Positions 1-8,613 of a stretch of 64,000 bases of DNA are shown here, one piece after another. The DNA comes from Paulinella micropora (taxonomy: Eukaryota; Cercozoa; Imbricatea; Euglyphida; Paulinellidae). The stretch's first letter is position 1, and each line of letters opens with the position of its first letter. The position numbers and the translations under genes were made by a program. The DNA is taken from contig WBZZ01003655.1 of assembly GCA_019918135.1 (NCBI GenBank), positions 124,001-188,000 on the forward strand, in the 5' to 3' direction. A model generated the notes under the pieces. That model was not told where the DNA came from, searched no databases, and worked only from the letters and a program-made list of their open reading frames with translations.

Positions 1-204
1 TTCGAATGGTACGATGGTTGACACAGAAGAAAAGACAGAATGTCTAAGAAGTACTACAGGAAAAAATAATAAAAACAGTGTATCTTTTTAGCGTGGGGGT
101 GTCCGGCACAAGAGCCCCATCACCATTCATGGTATGGATGCACGACAACTCCTCCGCTGGTACAATGCAAATAAGAGTTTCAACGTGCCAATATACTTTG
201 TTGG

Positions 205-275
205 CCAGTGCCGCGGGCAGCCGCCGACCACACCGCAACTAAGCGGCACGGGTTCCGTTGCGCCCGGGGGGGGGG
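205..275 (-). pseudogene. Fragment of the gene at 1019-1910
   Basis: Read on the minus strand this stretch encodes a short peptide around PGATEPVPLSCG, which matches the middle of the product of the gene at 1019-1910 (about 1570-1620) at both protein and DNA level. Nothing upstream or downstream in the same frame continues the match, so it is an isolated duplicate in opposite orientation to the parent. It is too short to be functional and is best read as duplication debris. Confidence 0.5.
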
Positions 276-295
276 GCTCAAAGAACAAGGGAAGG

Positions 296-560
296 GCAAG
301 GGGCGAGAGAAGAGATAGGGAGACACATTCGGCTAGGATTTGGCGAACTAGACCCGCTGCTCTTTTGTCAACGAAACTTGTCAAATTTCGGGGGTGTGAG
401 ATGGCTGAAAAACCTAGACTTTGCCGGAAAATTGCAGGCCGTTGCTTCTTCACAAAACGACACCAACGCTCTACAGATGCTGAACATACTTGTATTATTT
501 TGGCGTGATATAGCTGAAAACCTAAGTTTTGCTGGAAAATTCGGACATGGCCCAAAGCCC
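296..560. repeat. Dispersed intergenic element, copy 1
   Basis: This gene-free stretch is related to 4145-4600 and partly to 16570-16690. Shared pieces are the run reading AGAGATAGGG followed by GAGACACA, CTCGGCTAGGATTTG and CGAACTAGA, then an AAATTTGTCG-like box, a GATATGGCTGAAAAACC-like box, and a TTGCCGGAAAA box that occurs twice here (418 and 528). No reading frame is conserved between copies, so it is treated as a noncoding repeat. Confidence 0.6.
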
Positions 561-602
561 AAGCGCCAAACAGAAAACAAGGGCGGCTCGGTACGCGCTG
601 GC

Positions 603-726
603 GGCCGCGCAGGGCGACGCCGGATCTAGGTGGTGGCTTGCTTTGCGCTGGGGCCTGCCCTAGAAGCAAACACCTAGCTCCTGCCTAAGCTAAAAGATTT
701 TTTTTTAATTAAAGCCAGACACTTGA
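603..726. repeat. Direct repeat, left copy
   Basis: About 124 bp starting GGCCGCGCAGGGCGACGCC and ending with a T-rich run, TTAATTAAAGCC and AGACACTTGA. It recurs at 2075-2201 in the same orientation with only a few differences, and the pair brackets the frameshifted gene at 1019-1910. From 727 to 1018 I see nothing coding. Confidence 0.8.
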
Positions 727-1018
727 ACACGCTGCCGGACGAGTGCGGCGGAGGCTAAGCACTTGCGCTCTGCTCGGCACCGGCGTTTGGGGGTGCGGAG
801 ACTAGCAAGCATTCCGGCGGGCGTACAAACACAATTGTCCGTCCCCACCGCCTGATCCTCCCGGCTACCTCTTCCTGACCATGGCCCTAAAAAAATGATG
901 AGAGGGGGGGGGGTGCCCCGCCCGTTCTATTATGTCATTGTGAGCCAAGCAAAAGCCTGTCTCCTTTGGTCTAACGTATCAAACGCCAAGCTTGCAAATC
1001 CGAATCCGACCAACAAGC

Positions 1019-1910
1019 ATGGCCATCGAACCAAGCGCGGCGACCCCTGTCCATTCACCTACCAGGCTTCTACAAACTGTCTCTGCCCTCAAGCCGAGGC
1101 CGACGCTCGCTGCTCTGCAGAGCATCAGTGTGTTTGGACTGACGGGCACCGCGCTCGTGGCCACGGGCTGCCGGGTTAATATTCATGTGCGCTACCGGCG
1201 GACCGAAGAAGAAGAAGAAGAAGAAGAAGAAGAAGAGTGTGCAGAGGGCGCAAATGACGGTTGCGACCACCACGACGACTCCGAGGACGACGCCACACCA
1301 CGGGTCCCCGACCATGCCCTGGACCAGTGCCGGCAATTCCAGCTCCCCAGCGCCGTCCGCACGGCCTCTTGGCTGCTGTCGTTGGCCAGACGGCCACAAC
1401 TCAGCTGGTTCGAAGCCCTGTTCTGGCAAGCCCACGGCCTGTACGGAACTAAAAGGATCGCTTGGCCAGCCCAACAAGCAGGGCCAGTCCAAATTCTCGT
1501 TGCGCACGACGGTGCCCGACAGCGAGCACGGGGAGACCACCGTTTGGTTTTCGTTTGAGTTTCTCCTGGACGTACCCCCGGGCGCAACGGAGCCCGTGCC
1601 GCTGAGTTGCGGCGGGGCCGGCGACGTGGAGCAGTTGTTGCAGGACAAGCTCGTGCAACTTCGGTCCTGCTACGACATCCTGCTGCGCGCGGCCAAGGAG
1701 CAAACCAGTGCGTCCAAAGTACTAGACACGGTTCTACCCGCGGAAGGCTGGGACCTGGCGCGCCGGCGGCGGGAGAAAGTGCAACTGTTTGTGCATGACG
1801 GCTTCGGCAAAGAGAGAGTGACACTGTCGCAGACCCGGCTCACGCCAGCGGATGGTCTCCCCCCCAGAAAACGCCTGCGAGTCTCGGATACCCTCGCGCT
1901 AAAAAGATAG
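1019..1910 (+). pseudogene. Frameshifted gene of unknown function with GAA microsatellite
   Basis: Two overlapping frames appear to belong to one gene. The first starts at ATG 1019 (MAIEPSAA...) and runs through a conserved stretch including GTALVATGCRVNIHVRYRR into a poly-glutamate run. The second, in another frame, carries the convincing C-terminal half from about 1450 to the stop at 1910: FSLRTTVPDSEHGE, then PPGATEPVPLSCGG, DVEQLLQDKL and a basic PPRKRLR motif that could be a nuclear localisation signal. A copy at 31653 contains the N-terminal part and the DVEQLLQDKL part joined directly, which confirms that both halves belong together. The shift lies somewhere between the GAA tract (1205) and about 1450. 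It could be mutation, tract-length change or sequencing error. No family recognised. Confidence 0.6.
1205..1237 (+). repeat. GAA trinucleotide microsatellite inside a gene
   Basis: About ten GAA units in the reading frame of the gene starting at 1019, coding a run of glutamates there, or lysines in the +1 frame. The tract lies between the two well-supported halves of the gene. Confidence 0.9.
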
Positions 1911-2074
1911 GCTGTTTTATTAAATTTTTTTCTGTGGGGAGAGACAGGGGAGGGAAGAGGATAAGGGGGGGAGAGGGGAGGGGAGGGCGCGCCACGAAAG
2001 TACAAACAAAAATTACGCTGAATTAAATCTTGACGGTCTTACACCTGGGCACCGAGGACTAGGAGAGGGAGAGA

Positions 2075-2201
2075 GGCCGCGCAGGGCGACGCCGGATCTA
2101 GGTGGTGGCTTGCTTTGCGCTGGGGCCTTCCCTAGAAGCAAACACCTAGCTCCGGCCTAGGCTAAAAGATTTTTCTTTTTTTAATTAAAGCCAGACACTT
2201 G
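2075..2201. repeat. Direct repeat, right copy
   Basis: Same sequence and orientation as 603-726, again ending in a T-rich run and TTAATTAAAGCCAGACACTTGA. The rest of the gap 1911-2293 is a purine-rich run (1935-1990), a TTAAATCTTGACGGTCTTACAC box typical of the repeat field, and a hairpin-like GTAGCAGCAGCTGCTAC (2217-2233). Confidence 0.8.
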
Positions 2202-2293
2202 AGCTGAACACTGCTCGTAGCAGCAGCTGCTACGCCCCTTGCGGCTTATGCACGAGATCGCAGAGGATCCAGGTGCGGGAGAGAAAGTGGGTG

Positions 2294-4111
2294 CTACATA
2301 ATGGCACACGGGGCACTCTCGTCTCGCGTGCGTGCTCCTTGCCACCGCAGACTCATGGCTTTATTTTGCAATCGGTTAAATTCATCATCTCCCAGGCCTG
2401 TGTGGCGCAGACGCGACTCCACCGTCTCGAGCGCGCGGTTCAGCCCAGAGGTTCCCCCGCGCGCTTCTTCAGCGCTTGTCGACGCGGCGGGACCAGGGCT
2501 GTCGCAACCTTCGTTCAGCGTATGGTTGCAAAACGCGGCCAGAAAGCAAAAGCAGCAGCAAATAGCCCCTGTCAGACCAAGCAGTTTTTCTAAGGTCGAT
2601 AGCTCCGCGGGCATAAACGGGAGATTGCGTTCCAGCCAGTAAACGTGGTCGCCATCGCAGCACGGCTGCGCCGAACCGCAGTCGGCCCACGGCAGGCACG
2701 GCGACCCCCACAGCACCGTGTAGCTCGCCAGCGCCACGCTGGCCACGGGGCCGCGCCGGGCTTCGCGGGCGACGCGGGGGCCCCCCTCGTGCTCATACCA
2801 ATCCAAACCTTGGCCTGCATCCCGGCTGTACATTCGGACCACGCCGTTGCGCTGGCTCTTGGCGCCCGTGCTTTGATCCCACTGAAAATCCCAGTAGGCG
2901 CCCACCACTGCCCGCAAACCATCGTCTGCCAGCGCGATCGAACTGCCAAACAGGTCACTGTTAGTTCCGGTGCAAGCTTCGCTCTCGTTTTGGCACTCGA
3001 GGAACACGGTTTTTATCTTGCCGCTGTCGGACAACTGGCGCTGCCACTCGCTGCACACTAACTGCTTCTTGTTGTAGATTTGTGCGCCCTCGTAGTACGT
3101 CGCGACGTTCATAGGCCAGACCCGCCTGTAATAAAAGACGTGCACGGAGCCGCAGGTAGAGCCCTTGTGCAAGGTATAACCTGCGTTAGGGGCTCCTACC
3201 AGAACCGTGCGATTCTTGGACGCCAGCGCAAAGCCGGAATGTGCATGCAGAGGAACCTGGGCCTTGAGGAAGCCCATCATGTACCACAGCCCGTCCGTGC
3301 CGCGTGACAGCCAGTACACGGTGCCGGTGTCGTTGCAGCGCAGGTTTTGGTACAGCTGCGGCTCGGCCTCGGTGAGGCACGCATCGTCCCAGGGCGCGCC
3401 CACAAAGGCGTCCCCTGTTTCGTCCAGAGCCACGGCAAAGCCAAAGCCATCGGGGCGTTCATACATGGGTCGCCACGTGTGCTGAAGAGTCCAGGACTCA
3501 TTGGTGCTAGCCCGGCGAAACAGGTGCGCCGAGCCGCGCGCGTGCCAGCCGCCGGTGGGCAGGTCCGGCGTGCCTGCCACCTCCGCCAGGGGCTGTGTCA
3601 GGGGCGCCCCCACCAGCGCCTCGGACAAACCCAGAGCGACGGCCCAGCCAAAACCCAGCACGTCCTCGCTCCCTTGCAGTACCTGCCGCTGCCGCCAACT
3701 ACCGTCTTCCCCGAGAGCAAAGATATGAGCAAGACCTCGTTCGCCGCAAGACTCGTTCCCCCGCGCGCAGGCTACGGCCCAGGGCGCGCCCACTAGCAGG
3801 AAATTATTGGTTAGTGCCACGGACCACCCGAAACCAGAGTGGGGGCTCTCTGGGTACGGACGTAGCACCGTGTCGTTGCGCCAGCTCCCGTTGACACGCG
3901 CGAAGACGTGCACGGCGCCGCACGTGCCATTGTTCGCCGACTCGCAGGGCTCCGCTGGAGCTCCCACCGCCGCCCAGTCGCTTGACATGGCCACTGCCCG
4001 CCCGGCCAATGCTCTAGCTCCCTGCCAATGGAAGATTTCCCTGTACCCAGACGAGGCCCCCGTCCACACCAGCCAGCCGGAACAGACGGACAGCCAACGC
4101 AACCCTTGCAT
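2294..4111 (-). CDS. Integrin-alpha-like FG-GAP beta-propeller membrane protein with CaaX end
   Basis: 605 residues. A hydrophobic N-terminus (residues 1-20, MQGLRWLSVCSGWLVWTGAS) looks like a signal peptide. Seven FG-GAP-type repeats follow, recognisable by an alternating pattern ending in VGAP or close variants at about residues 49, 107, 167, 237, 305, 403 and 469. Seven repeats is the number in an integrin-alpha beta-propeller. Many N-x-S/T sites and cysteines fit an extracellular, glycosylated head. A transmembrane segment spans about 509-528 (LLGLTGAICCCFCFLAAFC). It is followed by a cytoplasmic tail of about 75 residues ending CAIM, which fits a CaaX prenylation box. FG-GAP proteins usually mediate adhesion or ligand binding, so a virion or cell-surface role is inferred. 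A copy of its signal-peptide region lies at 50385. I see no stop or frameshift. Confidence 0.85.
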   Translation of the reverse strand: MQGLRWLSVCSGWLVWTGASSGYREIFHWQGARALAGRAVAMSSDWAAVGAPAEPCESANNGTCGAVHVFARVNGSWRNDTVLRPYPESPHSGFGWSVALTNNFLLVGAPWAVACARGNESCGERGLAHIFALGEDGSWRQRQVLQGSEDVLGFGWAVALGLSEALVGAPLTQPLAEVAGTPDLPTGGWHARGSAHLFRRASTNESWTLQHTWRPMYERPDGFGFAVALDETGDAFVGAPWDDACLTEAEPQLYQNLRCNDTGTVYWLSRGTDGLWYMMGFLKAQVPLHAHSGFALASKNRTVLVGAPNAGYTLHKGSTCGSVHVFYYRRVWPMNVATYYEGAQIYNKKQLVCSEWQRQLSDSGKIKTVFLECQNESEACTGTNSDLFGSSIALADDGLRAVVGAYWDFQWDQSTGAKSQRNGVVRMYSRDAGQGLDWYEHEGGPRVAREARRGPVASVALASYTVLWGSPCLPWADCGSAQPCCDGDHVYWLERNLPFMPAELSTLEKLLGLTGAICCCFCFLAAFCNHTLNEGCDSPGPAASTSAEEARGGTSGLNRALETVESRLRHTGLGDDEFNRLQNKAMSLRWQGARTRDESAPCAIM

Positions 4112-4682
4112 GCCAGCGAACTAGACCCGCTGCTCTTGGTGGGTTGTTGGCCCCGAAATTTGTCGCCAAATTCCGGGTGTTATACGATATAGCTAAAAAA
4201 AACAGATTCTGCCGGAAAACCCCGGGGGTATTGCCTTTTTCGGCCGTATCCAACAAGAGAAAAAAAACGCTCGCTTTTTTGGGGGGGGGAGTTGAGCGAA
4301 TGACTAGGTTTTTTTGCTTGTCCCCCCCCCTCCCCTCTCTCTTCTGAGGTGCGGGACGAGGGCAGGGAGAGGGACGAGAGAAGGGACAGGGGCGACAGAA
4401 AAGAAGAGGGGCGAAAGAAGAGATAGGGGAGGGGGAGACACACTCGGCTAGGATTTGACGAACTAGATTCGCTGTTCTTTTTTTGGGGCAACGAAATTTG
4501 TCGCCAAATTTTTCTCTGGGTGTGATATGGCTAGAAAAACCAAGTTTTGCCGGAAGACTTGGGGCATTACCTTTTTTCGGCCGTATCCAAGGGGCGTGGG
4601 GGGGGGGAAGGGGCATGCCCCCCGAGTTATATATGTATATATAAAGTAGAAGACAAAAGCCAGACGCAGCCCGCGTGCCGAA
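4112..4682. repeat. Upstream region of the LRR gene with two copies of a dispersed hairpin element
   Basis: Two related elements at about 4150-4260 and 4490-4595 each start with AAATTTGTCGCCAAAT, continue with GATAT(A/G)GCTA and TGCCGGAA, and end with TTTTTCGGCCGTATCCAA. The GATATGGC and GCCGTATC ends can pair across each element. Between them lies a purine-rich run shared with 16600. The stretch sits between the divergent FG-GAP and LRR genes and must contain both promoters. A TATATATGTATATATAAA run at 4627-4645, 38 bp before the LRR start, is a plausible core promoter. Confidence 0.6.
4627..4645 (+). promoter_or_regulatory. TATA-like run before the LRR gene
   Basis: An alternating A/T run (TATATATGTATATATAAAG) in otherwise GC-rich DNA ends 38 bp before the ATG at 4683. 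The second LRR gene also has an A/T-rich TTTATACAT (minus-strand ATGTATAAA) at about 33998-34007, 38 to 47 bp upstream of its ATG. The shared position supports a core promoter, but no transcript evidence is available. Confidence 0.45.
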
Positions 4683-6500
4683 ATGTCCCGGCGGGGGCCT
4701 CTCGATCTCCCCGACGACCTTTCCCATCTGCTAACAGCCTTGTATCTAGAACCGGAGGCAGAGGCGTTGCTTTATGCAACAGATCGTAAGTGCCTGCTAA
4801 AGCACATAGACAACAAGGCCAGGGCTAGGTTGGCGGGTATTCTGTTATTGGCGTATTACTACAACAGAGAAGGAGACAAGGTGACAGTCCCGGCTTACAT
4901 ACAAAAAGAGCTTGTCCGTTGGATGCAGGAGGGACCTGCCCAGATAAAATTCAGCCCCTTGCCTGTTCCTGAGTTTCGCAGCAAAACAAAAGCAGGGTAT
5001 TGGGGCGCGGCGGGCGCGGCGGTTCGGCACATCTTGCGCCAAGGCCGCAACGTCCGGGACAGGGGCCTGAATTTGAAATGTCTAGTCCTGTGGGGAGACG
5101 ACGCGTCCAGCCAGCACGATTACACGATCTTCACCCAAGCGAATGGGAGCTACTTTCCCTTTGCAGCGCTCGACGGCCTCCTCATAGACCACCTGTGCTT
5201 GCACGACGTAAAATTGCAGCTAGAAAAAAAGCAAGAGCTGGTCGTGCAAGGATGCCCCGTCAAGAGCCTTCGCTTGGTGCACCTAAGGCTCGAGTTGGCG
5301 GGAAGTAACGCTCTCCGCCTGGTCTCTTGTCCCAAACTCAGTCGCTTTTTTTTTAGCCAGCGCCCGCGCGACGACGACGGAATAGCCGCAGCCCCGGAGG
5401 CCTTGACGCTAGCCGTGGAAGACTGTGGAGGGCTGCAGAGTGTGCAAGTGTCTAGCGGCGGGGCAGACTACAAGGTAGCAACGACCAGCCGGCAGCCTAC
5501 CCTGCGGATTGCAAGTTCGGGCATGCCAGGGAAGGGCTTGGATATCAAAGCCGCTGGCGTTTGGAAAGTGTCCATCGACGATTGTCATGCCCACAACCTC
5601 AGCCTACACTGCTTCGAAGAAGAGGACGAGGCGCCATTGACACACCTCTGCCTGACAGTAGCTGGCAGCTCCGCCTTGGAACGAGTCAGCTTACCTCTTG
5701 AACTGCAATGCGAGACGGCCAATCTCTGCTTTAAAGATTTAGGCAGCTTCTGCGTGCTGAGCCAGCCCACGCTCTGGGAAATCCGGGGCGGAAAATACAA
5801 GGCAGAATTTTTCGATTGCCCCAGGCTACAAACTATCTGCTTACCGACCGTCCTCAGGTGTCAGGAAGAAGCACAAATCGAAGTCGGTTGTTTGGAAGAA
5901 CTTCGCGAGCTCGTTCTCCCCAGGGATTGCGAAAGTAGCAGGCTTGCCCTCGACGTCGATAGCTGCCCCCGCCTCCAATGTATCCGCACGGCCACTGCAC
6001 TTACGACAGGCGCTCAACAACCACGGCCCAAGCTTGTAGAAATCGACATTTGGTATTCGGCGTCCAAGGTAGAGGACCTACAGATTCTAGCGGCGGGGCT
6101 CAGCCTGAATATTGGTGTATTTTTTAGTGACATGCAAACGCTTAGACTCGGTCTAGACCAAAAAGAGATGGAAACTCTTAAACTGAGGATCCAAGAGTGT
6201 GACTTGCTAACACGGCTTGTCCTACCCCCCCAACTCCAGTGTCAACGGGTAGGGCTTTGTTTCGAGGCTTTGCCGCTCTTGCAGACATTCTCCATGCCTA
6301 AGGGGTGGCAGATTAGCAACCTACTCAGGGTGACCTTTAAAGATTGCGACGGTCTAGAGCTTTTCGAAGTGCCGCGTGGCTTTAAGTGCAAAGAGCTCAT
6401 TCTGGACTTTTCGCAGAACGTGACCATGCCTGAGCTTTGTCTGCCCACCACAGAAAAGAGCTGGCATGAAAAGCTCAATGTTTTACAACCGCCCCCCTGA
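4683..6500 (+). CDS. Leucine-rich-repeat protein, copy 1
   Basis: 605 residues starting MSRRGPLDLPDDL. The first 120 residues are a helical N-terminal region whose start (LPDDLSHLLTALYLEPEAEALL) loosely resembles an F-box. The rest is a series of irregular leucine-rich repeats with recurring blocks such as LCLHDVKLQLE, LRLVHLRLELAG, LTLAVEDCGGL, LCLTVAG, LCFKDLGSF, LRIQECDLLTRL and VTFKDCDGLELFEVP. No signal peptide or membrane segment is seen, so it is probably intracellular. LRR arrays bind proteins. A second full copy lies inverted at 32125-33960 and a broken fragment at 18820-19190, so this is an expanding family. If the F-box reading is right it would be a substrate adaptor of an SCF-type ubiquitin ligase. 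That is inference. Confidence 0.85.
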   Translation: MSRRGPLDLPDDLSHLLTALYLEPEAEALLYATDRKCLLKHIDNKARARLAGILLLAYYYNREGDKVTVPAYIQKELVRWMQEGPAQIKFSPLPVPEFRSKTKAGYWGAAGAAVRHILRQGRNVRDRGLNLKCLVLWGDDASSQHDYTIFTQANGSYFPFAALDGLLIDHLCLHDVKLQLEKKQELVVQGCPVKSLRLVHLRLELAGSNALRLVSCPKLSRFFFSQRPRDDDGIAAAPEALTLAVEDCGGLQSVQVSSGGADYKVATTSRQPTLRIASSGMPGKGLDIKAAGVWKVSIDDCHAHNLSLHCFEEEDEAPLTHLCLTVAGSSALERVSLPLELQCETANLCFKDLGSFCVLSQPTLWEIRGGKYKAEFFDCPRLQTICLPTVLRCQEEAQIEVGCLEELRELVLPRDCESSRLALDVDSCPRLQCIRTATALTTGAQQPRPKLVEIDIWYSASKVEDLQILAAGLSLNIGVFFSDMQTLRLGLDQKEMETLKLRIQECDLLTRLVLPPQLQCQRVGLCFEALPLLQTFSMPKGWQISNLLRVTFKDCDGLELFEVPRGFKCKELILDFSQNVTMPELCLPTTEKSWHEKLNVLQPPP

Positions 6501-6596
6501 AGAAGTAAGTCCTGTCTTCAAGCAAAACTGAAAAGAAAAAAATTAAAGAAAAAAAAACTCTTTTTGCCAAAGTGTACAAATTTTTGTCGAGCGGCT

Positions 6597-6888
6597 TTAA
6601 TAAAAAAACGCGGCCTGAATGCTGCGGCGCCCCGAGGACGCCGGCGCGAAGAGGGTGCTGGCTAACCGACACGCCAAGGTCCAGCAAGCGTTCAGGAGCA
6701 ACACCATAGTTGTCGCGCCCCACAACGCAAACAAAACACCTCCGCTGGCCCAGCTGGCCCCGGCGGCCCCCGCGGCGGTTGAAACCAGAGCTCCTGACAT
6801 GGCGACCGCGCTGGCCGTCGCGCCCAGCGTGCTAGCTACCACACACACACACACACGGCGTGCGACAGAAACACCCAGCCGCTGCCAT
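6597..6888 (-). CDS. Small hydrophobic protein, frame interrupted at a CA repeat
   Basis: A minus-strand frame running to the stop at 6597 encodes an Ala/Gly-rich hydrophobic segment and a likely transmembrane helix around VLFALWGATTMVLLLNACW, ending SIQAAFFY. The best upstream ATG (6888, MAAAGCFCR) is in a different frame and meets it inside an (AC)8 tract at 6841-6856. A change of one dinucleotide unit would restore a single frame. Without the tract the protein could start at an internal ATG (MSGALVS, near 6799). No homologue recognised. It is tail-to-tail with the LRR gene, whose 3' side carries CTTTAATAAA at 6595. Confidence 0.4.
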
Positions 6889-7356
6889 GTTTGCTTTGCT
6901 AGCTAGCTGCTCTCTCTGTCAAATCAATCGAGCTGTTCCGTTCGCAAACCTGTAGCCGCTGCCATCATCACCACCGCCTGCAGAGGCATGGAGATCTTCT
7001 TTTTTTTTGGGAAACGAGGGGAATCACACGCGTTCACGATTTTTTACACGCTTTCGACAGACTCCCGCTCTCTCTGGAACGCACGCCTTGGGGGGAAGGG
7101 CGGGGGGCACTCCCCCCCCCCCTCCCTTTTTTGTCTCCTGTTTCTTTCTTTCCCCCCTTTGCGCCGGAATGTAGAGGCAAGGTTTAGCATAAACCATTTG
7201 ATTAATTTTTTTAATGTTGTTAACTTTGCAGACTTTGACAAATTACCCCTCTCTTCAAAATCTTCTTTCTCTCCCCTCCCCCAAGCTCAAATGCTCGGGG
7301 AGGCCGAAACCGCAAACCTTTATATTGTATTGCACTAATACTTTTGTCAGAAAGAT
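6889..7356. other. Gene-free stretch
   Basis: Contains short C/T-rich runs (7110-7160), a TTTGATTAATTTTTTTAATG stretch and AT-rich DNA, but no frame with protein-like composition on either strand and no match to the main repeat families. Confidence 0.5.
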
Positions 7357-7766
7357 CTACACTTCCTCGAGGTCATCCAAAGTCATTTCTTTTGTGTACT
7401 TCTTTTTTATGTACTTGGCAAAGAGAATCGCAGCACGCGCTTCTGTACGACCTACAACACATTGTGCGCACGTCTGGGTTTTTGACATTGAAAAAAGAAG
7501 TATACAAGAGAACAAGTTACCAATGTATTGGGCCTTGGCCGGCATCCACCAAGACGCAAATTTCTGGTTGAAGACTTCTGGCATGAGTGCGTAGTTGCGT
7601 GGGTGGTTAGCTCCGCCCAGTGAATCCGCAGCGGATGATCGATGTGGAACGGAACCTTGCGCACGCCGTTCTTGTCAAAGTATTCGCGGAAGTAGACGCT
7701 ATCACGATGTGCAAACACCCAGGCACGCACCTGTGCCCTTGTCATAAAATGTTTGGTGTTGGCCAA
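7357..7766 (-). pseudogene. HNH-endonuclease-like gene with a frameshift
   Basis: Two minus-strand frames join into one plausible protein. The N-terminal part (from ATG 7766, MANTKHFMTRAQVRAWV) reaches VPFHIDH. A different frame then continues SLGGANHPRNYALMPEVFNQ and runs to the stop at 7357 (MTLDDLEEV). A DH pair followed by GG-N-PRNY and a later N is the spacing seen in many HNH nucleases, where the DH histidine and the later Asn/His sit in the metal-binding loop. The shift lies just after the DH, around 7615-7645. It could be an inactivating mutation, a sequencing error or programmed frameshifting. The start is 4 bp after the stop of the BRO-like gene, so the two look co-transcribed. Confidence 0.5.
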
Positions 7767-7770
7767 TGGC

Positions 7771-8388
7771 TTAATAAAACCAAGTATGTTGGATTGTAGT
7801 TTGCGGAAGCGAGCGCTTGCGTCGCCGAACAGCAGGCTTCTTTATAGTCTCGGAGGGTGCCGGATGCTGGAGTGCTGTGCTATCTAATACTATTGGTAAA
7901 CCGACCATTGCGCGCGACGCCAATCCCGTCATTTTCGCTTGCAGATCTTTGCAACGCGGGTGGTCAAATTGACTTAGAATAGTCAAGAGCCCTTGAAGGT
8001 TTGTGTAAGCAACAGCTCGCCCGTCTTTCTCCTTAACTTCTTGCACAGGTGAGTCGCCCCGCGCTGAGCCGCGCAGAAATGCGAAAAATTTTATGGGAAA
8101 CGACTCTTGGTTGTGTTTCCCCTCCGACTTCTGTGACACTCTGGACCACTTTTTTCTGGCCGAATGGTCAGAACACTCGGTAAAAAAAGAAATGGCGTCT
8201 GTAATGCAGAAATACTCGCCCGGGGCGCGTCTGATTTTAGCGAAATCTTTTGGTGCGAGTTTCATGAGTATTTCATTTTCGTTCAAAACATTGATTGGGT
8301 CGGAGCTGCCACCTGGGGTGACAGGTGCTATCGATGGGGTAGAAATGGCTGTAGGCGCTTCGAAAGGTTGCAGCTGCTGGTCGTTCAT
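7771..8388 (-). CDS. BRO/antirepressor-like protein
   Basis: 205 residues from MNDQQLQPFEAP. After a Pro/Ser/Thr-rich leader (to about residue 40), the region YFCITDAISFFTE...ARKKWSRV resembles the N-terminal fold of BRO or phage antirepressor proteins, in which an aromatic, D-rich start leads to a conserved Trp/Arg helix. It is followed by GRAVAYTNLQGLLTILSQFDHPRCKDLQAKM, like the 'choose a residue, select by Ile/Leu' second half of those domains. The C-terminus has a basic patch VRRRKRS. BRO-type proteins bind DNA and are common in large eukaryotic DNA viruses. It is divergent from the gene at 8614 (225 bp between starts) and followed directly by the HNH remnant. Family assignment is by eye and moderate. 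Confidence 0.6.
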   Translation of the reverse strand: MNDQQLQPFEAPTAISTPSIAPVTPGGSSDPINVLNENEILMKLAPKDFAKIRRAPGEYFCITDAISFFTECSDHSARKKWSRVSQKSEGKHNQESFPIKFFAFLRGSARGDSPVQEVKEKDGRAVAYTNLQGLLTILSQFDHPRCKDLQAKMTGLASRAMVGLPIVLDSTALQHPAPSETIKKPAVRRRKRSLPQTTIQHTWFY

Positions 8389-8583
8389 CGTCTTTGATGG
8401 TCTTGTGTTTCTCCTTTCCGGTAACTGGAATTATGAGCGCGGTGAGATTGTATATTTTGCTCCCCTTCCCCCCCCCTCCCCCCTCCCTCCTCCCCGGCCT
8501 CTTCCCTCTCCCACGCCTTGTGCCGCGCGACAAGAAAAAATGTTTGTGACTAGTGAGATATATATTACATAAACGGATATTAA

Positions 8584-8613
8584 TCTCGCACTTTCTAAAG
8601 GGCTAGCACAAAT
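8584..8613 (+). promoter_or_regulatory. Conserved upstream box of the 8614/16987 family
   Basis: CTCGCACTTTCTAAAG then GGCTAGCA directly precedes the ATG at 8614. The same box (CGCACTTTCTAAAG, AGCTAGCA) occurs at the same distance before the paralogue at 16987, while DNA further upstream differs. It is probably part of promoter or 5' leader. Confidence 0.55.

Noticed and set aside
1935..1990. Numerous ORFs in purine or pyrimidine runs (Pro/Ser- or Gly/Arg-rich)
   Set aside because: Low-complexity sequence is open by chance; no conservation and no domain.
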